From Garcia nutans (taxonomy: Eukaryota; Streptophyta; Magnoliopsida; Malpighiales; Euphorbiaceae): a stretch of 64,000 bases of DNA. A model generated the notes under the pieces. That model was given only the letters and a program-made list of their open reading frames with translations. It made no database searches and had not been told where the DNA came from. Where the stretch lies: assembly GCA_947685225.1 (NCBI GenBank), contig CANTUV010000035.1, forward strand, positions 43,710,001 through 43,774,000, written 5' to 3'. Positions 24,632-36,174 of the stretch are shown here, piece after piece (within the stretch, counting starts at the first letter, position 1; the number at the start of each line of letters is the position of its first letter). A program made the position numbers and the translations under genes.

Positions 24632-24985
24632 AGGTGGTAGAGTTGATAGGGTTGAGACTGAGGATTCCTCTAGACCTAGTTGAGCTTTACTTGAAGAGTT
24701 GGATTAGAGCTTAAAGATCAGAGAGTCAAGCTGCCAATCATGTATCTATTCTATGTTGTATATATTTTTGACGTTTATGTATTTGAACTTGTAAAAATTT
24801 GTAATAACTTCCGCTGTGAATTTATAAATGTTTTTATACATAGTGTCTTTTGAATTTCCTTTAAACAGTTGAGTTATGAGTTGTGTATTTTAAACAGTGG
24901 CATGTTCTATATTCAGTATACGTATTATACGATCGTATAAGCATGCTTGGTACGTACACGGGATATAGGGGTGTTACAATTATTT

Positions 24986-24997
24986 TGGTATCAGAGC
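24986..24997 (+). promoter_or_regulatory. Primer binding site F, first copy
   Basis: TGGTATCAGAGC, complementary to tRNA-iMet, 7 bases after the LTR. An inverted repeat (CCTAGGT...ACCTAGG) occupies 24997-25022 and includes GGTTTGAGATTC. Confidence 0.9.
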
Positions 24998-25147
24998 CTA
25001 GGTTTGAGATTCTCAACCTAGGTCAAGTATAAGAAAAAGAGTATTTTGATTTTAAAAGTGAGTTTTTGAATAGAATACATGTTTGGTGTCGGCAGTCTGT
25101 GATCTTTAATGAGGAGTATTCTACTGTGTTTGCAGATATAGGTTATA

Positions 25148-28100
25148 ATGGATCCTCATTCGCGTCAATCCGTTGAGGGTAGTGCTGAGAGCATAGCTCC
25201 AGAGGTTGGATTAGATGGAGCTAGAGTGGATGGATCTGGAGAGGCCCCTGTTTCTGTGTCAGGGAGACCAGCTGGTGAGGAGATTCCACCAGTATGGTTT
25301 AGGCATATGTTTGAATTTATGAGGCAGGCACCAGTGCAACCACCTCCACCTCCACCACAGCCTATGGTACCAGTGAGACAGTATGATAAACTACGAAAAT
25401 ATGGAGCAGAGGATTTCTTGGGTACCATTGATCCAGCTGTAGCTGAGCAGTGGCTAGATAAAGTTCAGAGAGTATTTGTTCAGTTACAAGCCACTCCGGA
25501 AGAAAGATTTGATTATGCAAGATCTTTATTGCAGAAGGACGCATACGACTGGTGGAAGACAGTGCCCCATGCTATGGATGATCCACCGACATTGTCCTAT
25601 GCTGATTTTCTGAGAGAATTTGAATTGAAGTATACTCCGAGGGAGTATAAAGATTTAAAGAAAATGGAATTCCTAAGTTTGAAGCAAGATCACCGGACTG
25701 TAACAGAATATGAATTAGAATTTATCCGGTTGAGTCGCTATGCCGGAGGGATCATCTCTGATGAGATTGACCGGTGCAGAAGGTTTGAGGAGGGACTGAG
25801 ACCCTCACTGATGTGTCATGTGGCTGGTTCTAGATACCAGGATTTCTCTCAGCTGGTTGCAGCGGCTAGAGGTGTAGAGAGAGCATAAATTTTAGCAGCA
25901 GCCGCTACTGAAGAGGAGACCCGGGTTAGAAGACCTCAGTTTGAGGCAGGATCCTCATCTGTGAAGAGAGGTAGAGGTAGTTTTACTCCTAGGTTTAGTA
26001 GGATTCAGAGACCGGCTGGTAGGTCAGTTCAGTTACAGAGATCACGATCGAGACCTACAGCTTCAGCAGCGAGTGTTCCTACTCCTGCAGTTCAAAGATC
26101 CACTCTACCTGTCTGTGCCCATTGTGGAGGGTCACATAGAGGTGCTTGTTGGTAGAATAGAGGACCAGCTGTGTGCTTCAGATGTGGTTCTCCCGATCAT
26201 TTTATTAGGGAGTGTCCAGAGATGCAGGAGCAGAGATCGGTTGATTCTGCAGTTTCTCGACCTAGTGTCAGAGGTGGTCGAGGGGGCAGAGGTTTCTCCA
26301 GAGGGGGTAGACTTGGTTATTATCAGAGAGGAGGATCTTCATCCAGGGATACTATGCCAGATGAGGCTGGGCCTTCTCAACGGGTTTATGTGATGCAAAG
26401 ACAACCAGATGCTTCTGCAGTCATTCTGGTACTTTCTCTTTATTTGGCATTTCAGTTCTTGCTTTAATTGATCCAGGCTCAACTCATTCATATATTAGTG
26501 CATCTGTGTTGCCTGTGACTGATTTGCATGCTGAGTCCCTAGGATTTGATGTATTAGTGACAAATCCGTTAGGGCATAGTGTGATTGTTAGCAAGGTGCA
26601 CCGGGATAGTGCGGTTGAGGTACAAGGTGAGGAGTTTCTTGGAGACTTGATTGAAATGCCTTTTAAAGAGTATGATTTGATTTTGGGTATGGATTGGTTG
26701 TCTAGGCATGGAGCTGTAGTTGATTGTCAGAAGAAATGTGTCGCTTTGAGATCAAGTGATGGTAGGAGTGTGATGGTGTTTAGTGAGCAGAGACAGCTTG
26801 CATCCTTGTTCGTATCAGCTGTATCAGCTAGACGGATGATTAGAAAAGGGTGTGATGCTTACCTTGCTCATGTTGTGGATACTAGAGTAAGGAGTTCTCA
26901 AATTGATGATATCTTGGTGTATTCTCGTAGTGAGGAGGAGCATGACAAACATTTGCAGATTGTGTTACAAATTTTGAGAGAGAAGCAATTATATGCTAAG
27001 TTATCAAAATGTGAGTTTTGGCTTGACCAAGTGACTTTTCTGGGTCATATAATTTCAGCAGATGGTATTAGAGTTGATCCAAGTAAAGTTAAAGCTATTT
27101 CGAATTGGAATCCACCAAAGTCTGTAACTGAAGTTAGAAGTTTTTTTGGGTTTGGTAGGCTATTATCGACGCTTTGTAAAAGGTTTTTCTTTGATAGCCA
27201 CTCCACTCACCCGATTGCTTCGGAAAGGATTTAAATTTGTGTGGACGGATCAGTGCCAATCTATCTTTGAGCAGTTGAAAGAAATGTTGACACAAGCCCC
27301 TGTTCTTACTTTACCCGTGGAGGATAAACCGTATGTGATTTTTTAGTGATGCTTCACATAGTGGTTTAGGGTGTGTTTTGATGCAAGAGGGTAAAGTTAT
27401 AGCTTATGCCTCTCGGCAGTTGAAGCCGCATGAGCTTAACTATCCGACTCATGATTTGGAGTTAGCGGCTATAGTGTTTGCTTTGAAGAATTGGCGCCAC
27501 TATTTGTATGGAGAGAAATGCTTTATCTATACGGATCACAAAAGTTTGAAATATTTGGGTGTTCAGAAGGAGCTGAATCTTAGGCAAAGACGATGGTTAG
27601 AACTGATTAAAGATTACGACTGCTTGATTGATTACCATCCTGGTAAGGCAAATGTAGTTGCTGATGCCTTAAGTCAGAAATCTTTAGCAGGTTTGGCTGT
27701 TTTTTTTCGCTCTCGTTGCTTGTTGAGTTAAGAGCGTTGCATGCTAGTTTTGAAGTTTGTAATGATGGTGTATTATTAGCTCAACTGCAGTTGAGACCAA
27801 TATTGTTGGATCAGATTAAGGAGGCTCAATTGACGGATGAGAAAATTCAGAAGATTGTATCAGATTACCGAGATGGAGTGAGCCGAGATTTTCATGTGAA
27901 GAGTGATGGTAGTCTTTGGTTCAAGGATAGATTGTGTGTTTCTGATGATGATAATTTGAAAAGGATCATTTTGGAAGAAGCACACCAGTCGATGTTTGCC
28001 ATACATCCGGGAAGTACAAAGATGTACCATGACTTAAGACAGCATTACTGGTGGCCTGGTATGAAGAGAGACATAGCGGATTTTGTATCCAAATGTCTTA

Positions 28101-29231
28101 CTTGTCAGAGGGTGAAAGCTGAACATCAAGTTCCAACAGGGTTGCTTCAACCCTTAACAGTGCCGGAATGGAAATGGGAAAGGGTGACAATGGATTTTGT
28201 ATCAGGGTTGCCTTTGACTCAGTGAAAGCATGATGCTAGTTGGGTAATTGTGGATCGGTTAACAAAGACAGCTCATGTTCTTCCGGTTCGTATGGATTAT
28301 TCTCTTGAGAAGTTAGCTGAGCTGTATATTCGTGAGATTGTGAAGTTGCATGGAGTCCCAATTTCTTTAGTGTCGGATCAAGATCCCCGGTTCACTTCAA
28401 GGTTTTGGAAGAGTTTACATGGGGTTATGGGTTCTCGATTGCACTTTAGTACTACATTTCATCCACAGACCGATGGTCAGTCAGAGAGTGATACAGATTA
28501 TTGAGGATATGTTGAGAAGCTGTGTCATCGATTTCTCGGGGAGTTGGGATAGATTGTTGCCACTTGTGGAATTTGCTTACAACAACAGTCACCAATCAAG
28601 CATTGGTTTGGCACCATTTGAGGCTTTGTATGGTAGACGTTGTAGAACGCCCTTATGTTGGAACGAAACTGGTGCAGGTAAATTAATTGGTCCGGATTTG
28701 GTTAGAGAGACTGAAGAGAAAGTGAAAACAATTCGGGAGCGGTTAAAAGCAGCTTCAGACCGACAGAAAACTTATTCAGATTTGAAAAGGAGAGACATTG
28801 AGTATAATGTGGGAGATAAAGTATTCTTGAAAGTGTCTCCTTGGAAAAGGATATTGAGATTTGGTCGAAAAGGAAAACTAAGTCCTCGTTTTGTTGGACC
28901 ATATGAGATTTTGGAAAGGGTTGGACCAGTTGCGTATCGGCTTGCTTTGCCACCGGAGTTGGATAGGATCCATAATGTTTTCCATGTTTCTATGTTAAGA
29001 AGATATAGATCGGATCCATCTCATGTTTTACCAGTTGAATCTATTGAAGTGAGTTCGGATTTGACATTTGAAGAAGAACCAGTTGCTATTTTGGCTTATG
29101 AAGTAAAAGAATTGAGAAATAAGAGTGTGCCATTGGTGAAAGTTCTATGGAAGAATCATGGAAAAGAAAAGGCGACTTGGGAGAATGAGCAAGCAATGCG
29201 AGATCAGTATCCACAATTGTTTCAGACTTAA
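25148..29231 (+). pseudogene. gag-pol of element F, first copy, heavily broken
   Basis: Gag with a retrotransposon gag domain (about residues 80-240) and a zinc knuckle CFRCGSPDHFIREC near 26174. Then a protease with LIDPGSTHSY near 26468, RNase H (FIYTDHKSLKYL near 27520), integrase zinc region (HPGSTKMYHDLRQHYWW), catalytic core pieces (TMDFVSGLP, SDQDPRFTS, HPQTDGQSE) and a chromodomain-like tail near 29080-29220. Lesions: TAA 25886-25888, TAG 26153-26155, one lost base near 26425, extra T near 27140, extra T near 27344, frame change in the T run near 27700, TGA 28223-28225, and a 2-base loss near 28485. Most of reverse transcriptase is missing: the sequence after protease passes straight into IDDILVYS near 26900. 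Confidence 0.95.
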
Positions 29232-29263
29232 TATCAGGTAATTTCGAGGACGAAATTTCTTTT

Positions 29264-29274
29264 AGAGGGGGAGA
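29264..29274 (+). promoter_or_regulatory. Polypurine tract F, first copy
   Basis: AGAGGGGGAGA, two bases before the LTR at 29277. It primes plus-strand synthesis. Confidence 0.9.
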
Positions 29275-29276
29275 AT

Positions 29277-31876
29277 TGTAATATCCCAAAATATACCCTA
29301 GATGTTTTGGGTTTTATTATTATTATAATTGGATTTATTGTATATGTTTTATTGGAAGAAAAAGGGGTTTTTAAAGGAAGTGTATATGTGATGTATACTA
29401 GGATATATATAACATATACCTAAGTCATGGAAAGTCAAAGTTTTGAGTTAGTGGAAGAAGATATTTGTTGTGTTTTTGAATTTGTTATTAATTAATTAAT
29501 AAGGATTTGAATGTGTGGAAGAGGTTGAAAGAGATTAGTTTAATATTTTAAATTGCTTGGTTGAGAGGGTTTTAAGGAAAAGAGGGGTTTGACTTTGGAT
29601 TTCTCTTTCTTCCTTCTTCTTTCTTTCTCATTGCCGTGGATCACTTCCTCCTTCTCCTTCCTTTGCTTTGTTTGGCCGGTTAACACAAGAAACAAGAGAG
29701 CAAAGAAGAGATTTGAACCTCTAATTCAAGATCTAAGGAAGCTTTCAAGAGTTCAAGTGGAAAGTTAAGAGATTTCTTCATCTTTGGTAAGTTCTTCACT
29801 TGACTCTTTGATTTCTTTGAGTTTTTGAGTTGAGTTGTGATTGGTATATGATTATGTTGTTTAAGATGGGTTTAAGAGTGTTTGAGTAACTGATTTCTTG
29901 TTTTTGGGGATGGATTGGAGGAAAGAGTAAGTTGTTGGAAGTGATTGTTTTGAGGTTGTGTTTTAGGTTTGTGTTGATGATTTTTGATTTGAGATTTGAG
30001 AAATGCTTTAGTTGTTTTGGTGTTTTTGTGAGTTTGTTATGGTTTTTGGGTATGTTGAGATGACTTTGGTTGAAGTGGTTTTTGGTGAAAGAAAGAGTTT
30101 TGTTGGTTGTGTTGTTGTTTTGGCCGGAATCTGGATTTTTGGCCTGACACGCCCTAGGGCACGTCCAGGATTTTGGGCGTGTCGATAGCTCTGTATTTTG
30201 GGTTGAGTGGCACGACCAGTGACACGCCCATGTCACTGAGCGTGTTGTAGCTTCTGTGTGGCAGTAGGATTGACACGACCAGTAACACGCCCGTGTTATT
30301 GAGCGTGTCATAGCCACTGTGTTTTTGGGGAATTGACACGGCCATAAGCACGTTCTTGATGTTGGACGTGTCAATATTGTTGTGAGGCAGAAGGTATTAC
30401 ACGCCCAGTAACACGCCCGTGTCATTGAGCGTGTAAAAGCTTCTGTGTTGTGGAGTTAGGGCACAGTCAGGGACACGCCCGTGTGGGTGAGCGTGTCATG
30501 GTTAGAGTTTGCCCTAGTTGGTTCTTAGCCTTATGTTCTTATAAGGGTTTCATCTTCCTTTGGATTAGGTTGTGAAGAAGGTGAATTGCTCTAATTCAAG
30601 AAGTGAAAGATTGTTGGAAAGAGAGGTGTTAATATTGTGTGGGTTGCATTTAAGGTAAGTATAAACTACATTATTGCATACATCCATATGATGTTGAAAT
30701 TTAACATACATTTCATGATATTGATGATGCTTATGAATAATGTTATGTTGTGTATAATGTGGAATATGATGTGAACATTTATAATGATGTGAAAGATATG
30801 ATAATGTGATGAATTGTATTTATGTGATGAGAAGCCATGATTGTTGGCTATGATGATGAAATAAATTACAATTGAGGGAAGGTTGCCTATTGCGAAAATG
30901 AGAATGAAATGAGAATGAAATGATTTTGTGTAAAGTGTGTTATTCAACCTTCAGAGTTCTGATTTTGGCAGGCATGCCTATTGTAGTAACAGTCTAGCCG
31001 GGTTGAGGATCTCCTCAAGTTGTTGAGTTGATGGTCCAAGAGACTGGGTCTGTTACTTTATAAATGTGAAATGATAAATGTAAATTGAAGTAACAGTCTA
31101 GCCGGGTTAAGGATCTCCTCGATTTAGTCGGGTTGATGGTCCAAGAGACTGGGTCTGTTACAGGTAACATTCTAGCCGGGTTGAGGATCTCCTCAAGTTG
31201 TTGAGTTGATGGTCCAAGAGACTGGGTCTGTTACCCTACCCATGGATAGAGAGATATGTATATTGCCTACGGGCTTGATTATTGTGATATTGGACCGAAA
31301 CAGCAACTCTGAACTTTGAATAACAAATTAGTGTCTTGTGGGCCCATAGGTGTCTTTGTTGAATGAGTATAATGGATGATGATATGATTATTGAAATTAT
31401 GAAATGTAACCTTCATATATATATATGATTATTATTGATTGAATGTATGATATTGATATTGACATTTCATATTATCATGATGGTTTGTACTACTGAGTTT
31501 TGGCTCAGCGCGATTGTGGTTCATCGCGCAGGTGGTAGAGTTGATAGGGTTGAGACTGAGGATTCCTCTAGACCTAGTTGAGCTTTACTTGAAGAGTTGG
31601 ATTAGAGCTTAAAGATCAGAGAGTCAAGCTGCCAATCATGTATCTATTCTATGTTGTATATATTTTTGACGTTTATGTATTTGAACTTGTAAAAATTTGT
31701 AATAACTTCCGCTGTGAATTTATAAATGTTTTTATACATAGTGTCTTTTGAATTTCCTTTAAACAGTTGAGTTATGAGTTGTGTATTTTAAACAGTGGCA
31801 TGTTCTATATTCAGTATACGTATTATACGATCGTATAAGCATGCTTGGTACGTACACGGGATATAGGGGTGTTACA
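29277..31876 (+). mobile_element. LTR F2 (middle LTR)
   Basis: 2600 bp. It agrees with F3 and not F1 at nine sites between offsets 623 and 1216, and agrees with F1 and not F3 at five sites from offset 1360 to 2267, plus offsets 195 and 907. The pattern fits a recombinant of the two original LTRs. Repeats and hairpin are as in F1. Confidence 0.93.
31508..31529 (+). promoter_or_regulatory. Conserved LTR hairpin, LTR F2
   Basis: Same sequence as in LTR F1 (GCGCGAT, 8-base loop, ATCGCGC). Confidence 0.65.
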
Positions 31877-31883
31877 ATTATTT

Positions 31884-31895
31884 TGGTATCAGAGC
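31884..31895 (+). promoter_or_regulatory. Primer binding site F, second copy
   Basis: TGGTATCAGAGC, exact counterpart of 24986-24997, followed by the same inverted repeat. Confidence 0.9.
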
Positions 31896-32045
31896 CTAGG
31901 TTTGAGATTCTCAACCTAGGTCAAGTATAAGAAAAAGAGTATTTTGATTTTAAAAGTGAGTTTTTGAATAGAATACATGTTTGGTGTCGGCAGTCTGTGA
32001 TCTTTAATGAGGAGTATTCTACTGTGTTTGCAGATATAGGTTATA

Positions 32046-35000
32046 ATGGATCCTCATTCGCGTCAATCCGTTGAGGGTAGTGCTGAGAGCATAGCTCCAG
32101 AGGTTGGATTAGATGGAGCTAGAGTGGATGGATCTGGAGAGGCCCCTGTTTCTGTGTCAGGGAGACCAGCTGGTGAGGAGATTCCACCAGTATGGTTTAG
32201 GCATATGTTTGAATTTATGAGGCAGGCACCAGTGCAACCACCTCCACCTCCACCACAGCCTATGGTACCAGTGAGACAGTATGATAAACTACGAAAATAT
32301 GGAGCAGAGGATTTCTTGGGTACCATTGATCCAGCTGTAGCTGAGCAGTGGCTAGATAAAGTTCAGAGAGTATTTGTTCAGTTACAAGCCACTCCGGAAG
32401 AAAGATTTGATTATGCAAGATCTTTATTGCAGAAGGACGCATACGACTGGTGGAAGACAGTGCCCCATGCTATGGATGATCCACCGACATTGTCCTATGC
32501 TGATTTTCTGAGAGAATTTGAATTGAAGTATACTCCGAGGGAGTATAAAGATTTAAAGAAAATGGAATTCCTAAGTTTGAAGCAAGATCACCGGACTGTA
32601 ACAGAATATGAATTAGAATTTATCCGGTTGAGTCGCTATGCCGGAGGGATCATCTCTGATGAGATTGACCGGTGCAGAAGGTTTGAGGAGGGACTGAGAC
32701 CCTCACTGATGTGTCATGTGGCTGGTTCTAGATACCAGGATTTCTCTCAGCTGGTTGCAGCGGCTAGAGGTGTAGAGAGAGCATAAATTTTAGCAGCAGC
32801 CGCTACTGAAGAGGAGACCCGGGTTAGAAGACCTCAGTTTGAGGCAGGATCCTCATCTGTGAAGAGAGGTAGAGGTAGTTTTACTCCTAGGTTTAGTAGG
32901 ATTCAGAGACCGGCTGGTAGGTCAGTTCAGTTACAGAGATCACGATCGAGACCTACAGCTTCAGCAGCGAGTGTTCCTACTCCTGCAGTTCAAAGATCCA
33001 CTCTACCTGTCTGTGCCCATTGTGGAGGGTCACATAGAGGTGCTTGTTGGTAGAATAGAGGACCAGCTGTGTGCTTCAGATGTGGTTCTCCCGATCATTT
33101 TATTAGGGAGTGTCCAGAGATGCAGGAGCAGAGATCGGTTGATTCTGCAGTTTCTCGACCTAGTGTCAGAGGTGGTCGAGGGGGCAGAGGTTTCTCCAGA
33201 GGGGGTAGACTTGGTTATTATCAGAGAGGAGGATCTTCATCCAGGGATACTATGCCAGATGAGGCTGGGCCTTCTCAACGGGTTTATGTGATGCAAAGAC
33301 AACCAGATGCTTCTGCAGTCATTCTGGTACTTTCTCTTTATTTGGCATTTCAGTTCTTGCTTTAATTGATCCAGGCTCAACTCATTCATATATTAGTGCA
33401 TCTGTGTTGCCTGTGACTGATTTGCATGCTGAGTCCCTAGGATTTGATGTATTAGTGACAAATCCGTTAGGGCATAGTGTGATTGTTAGCAAGGTGCACC
33501 GGGATAGTGCGGTTGAGGTACAAGGTGAGGAGTTTCTTGGAGACTTGATTGAAATGCCTTTTAAAGAGTATGATTTGATTTTGGGTATGGATTGGTTGTC
33601 TAGGCATGGAGCTGTAGTTGATTGTCAGAAGAAATGTGTCGCTTTGAGATCAAGTGATGGTAGGAGTGTGATGGTGTTTAGTGAGCAGAGACAGCTTGCA
33701 TCCTTGTTCGTATCAGCTGTATCAGCTAGACGGATGATTAGAAAAGGGTGTGATGCTTACCTTGCTCATGTTGTGGATACTAGAGTAAGGAGTTCTCAAA
33801 TTGATGATATCTTGGTGTATTCTCGTAGTGAGGAGGAGCATGACAAACATTTGCAGATTGTGTTACAAATTTTGAGAGAGAAGCAATTATATGCTAAGTT
33901 ATCAAAATGTGAGTTTTGGCTTGACCAAGTGACTTTTCTGGGTCATATAATTTCAGCAGATGGTATTAGAGTTGATCCAAGTAAAGTTAAAGCTATTTCG
34001 AATTGGAATCCACCAAAGTCTGTAACTGAAGTTAGAAGTTTTTTTGGGTTTGGTAGGCTATTATCGACGCTTTGTAAAAGGTTTTTCTTTGATAGCCACT
34101 CCACTCACCCGATTGCTTCGGAAAGGATTTAAATTTGTGTGGACGGATCAGTGCCAATCTATCTTTGAGCAGTTGAAAGAAATGTTGACACAAGCCCCTG
34201 TTCTTACTTTACCCGTGGAGGATAAACCGTATGTGATTTTTTAGTGATGCTTCACATAGTGGTTTAGGGTGTGTTTTGATGCAAGAGGGTAAAGTTATAG
34301 CTTATGCCTCTCGGCAGTTGAAGCCGCATGAGCTTAACTATCCGACTCATGATTTGGAGTTAGCGGCTATAGTGTTTGCTTTGAAGAATTGGCGCCACTA
34401 TTTGTATGGAGAGAAATGCTTTATCTATACGGATCACAAAAGTTTGAAATATTTGGGTGTTCAGAAGGAGCTGAATCTTAGGCAAAGACGATGGTTAGAA
34501 CTGATTAAAGATTACGACTGCTTGATTGATTACCATCCTGGTAAGGCAAATGTAGTTGCTGATGCCTTAAGTCAGAAATCTTTAGCAGGTTTGGCTGTTT
34601 TTTTTCGCTCTCGTTGCTTGTTGAGTTAAGAGCGTTGCATGCTAGTTTTGAAGTTTGTAATGATGGTGTATTATTAGCTCAACTGCAGTTGAGACCAATA
34701 TTGTTGGATCAGATTAAGGAGGCTCAATTGACGGATGAGAAAATTCAGAAGATTGTATCAGATTACCGAGATGGAGTGAGCCGAGATTTTCATGTGAAGA
34801 GTGATGGTAGTCTTTGGTTCAAGGATAGATTGTGTGTTTCTGATGATGATAATTTGAAAAGGATCATTTTGGAAGAAGCACACCAGTCGATGTTTGCCAT
34901 ACATCCGGGAAGTACAAAGATGTACCATGACTTAAGACAGCATTACTGGTGGCCTGGTATGAAGAGAGACATAGCGGATTTTGTATCCAAATGTCTTACT

Positions 35001-36129
35001 TGTCAGAGGGTGAAAGCTGAACATCAAGTTCCAACAGGGTTGCTTCAACCCTTAACAGTGCCGGAATGGAAATGGGAAAGGGTGACAATGGATTTTGTAT
35101 CAGGGTTGCCTTTGACTCAGTGAAAGCATGATGCTAGTTGGGTAATTGTGGATCGGTTAACAAAGACAGCTCATGTTCTTCCGGTTCGTATGGATTATTC
35201 TCTTGAGAAGTTAGCTGAGCTGTATATTCGTGAGATTGTGAAGTTGCATGGAGTCCCAATTTCTTTAGTGTCGGATCAAGATCCCCGGTTCACTTCAAGG
35301 TTTTGGAAGAGTTTACATGGGGTTATGGGTTCTCGATTGCACTTTAGTACTACATTTCATCCACAGACCGATGGTCAGTCAGAGAGTGATACAGATTATT
35401 GAGGATATGTTGAGAAGCTGTGTCATCGATTTCTCGGGGAGTTGGGATAGATTGTTGCCACTTGTGGAATTTGCTTACAACAACAGTCACCAATCAAGCA
35501 TTGGTTTGGCACCATTTGAGGCTTTGTATGGTAGACGTTGTAGAACGCCCTTATGTTGGAACGAAACTGGTGCAGGTAAATTAATTGGTCCGGATTTGGT
35601 TAGAGAGACTGAAGAGAAAGTGAAAACAATTCGGGAGCGGTTAAAAGCAGCTTCAGACCGACAGAAAACTTATTCAGATTTGAAAAGGAGAGACATTGAG
35701 TATAATGTGGGAGATAAAGTATTCTTGAAAGTGTCTCCTTGGAAAAGGATATTGAGATTTGGTCGAAAAGGAAAACTAAGTCCTCGTTTTGTTGGACCAT
35801 ATGAGATTTTGGAAAGGGTTGGACCAGTTGCGTATCGGCTTGCTTTGCCACCGGAGTTGGATAGGATCCATAATGTTTTCCATGTTTCTATGTTAAGAAG
35901 ATATAGATCGGATCCATCTCATGTTTTACCAGTTGAATCTATTGAAGTGAGTTCGGATTTGACATTTGAAGAAGAACCAGTTGCTATTTTGGCTTATGAA
36001 GTAAAAGAATTGAGAAATAAGAGTGTGCCATTGGTGAAAGTTCTATGGAAGAATCATGGAAAAGAAAAGGCGACTTGGGAGAATGAGCAAGCAATGCGAG
36101 ATCAGTATCCACAATTGTTTCAGACTTAA
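32046..36129 (+). pseudogene. gag-pol of element F, second copy, heavily broken
   Basis: Every readable segment encodes the same protein as the first copy, with the same lesions 6898 bp further on: TAA 32784-32786, TAG 33051-33053, the reverse transcriptase deletion near 33798, TGA 35121-35123 and the same frameshifts. I saw no substitution between the copies in coding segments. The identity shows that the lesions predate the tandem duplication. Confidence 0.95.
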
Positions 36130-36161
36130 TATCAGGTAATTTCGAGGACGAAATTTCTTTT

Positions 36162-36172
36162 AGAGGGGGAGA
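36162..36172 (+). promoter_or_regulatory. Polypurine tract F, second copy
   Basis: AGAGGGGGAGA before the LTR at 36175. Confidence 0.9.
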
Positions 36173-36174
36173 AT

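Larger units (their letters stand above)
22379..24978 (+). mobile_element. LTR F1 (outer 5' LTR)
   Basis: 2600 bp, TGTAATATCCC...GGGGTGTTACA. It differs from LTR F2 at nine positions by eye, all between 23002 and 23595. It contains a GGCCGG box near 22776, the 63-bp palindromic repeats, the three-copy CTAGCCGGGTTGAGG repeat at 24091-24336, the paired hairpin and a TTCCGCTGTG box at about 24809. Confidence 0.95.

Noticed and set aside
29796..30425. Minus-strand ORF of 209 codons, Cys/Trp-rich repeats (also 23000-23527 and 36694-37323)
   Set aside because: It is the reverse reading of the 63-bp palindromic repeats in LTR F. It has no domain, and its frame exists because 63 is a multiple of three.
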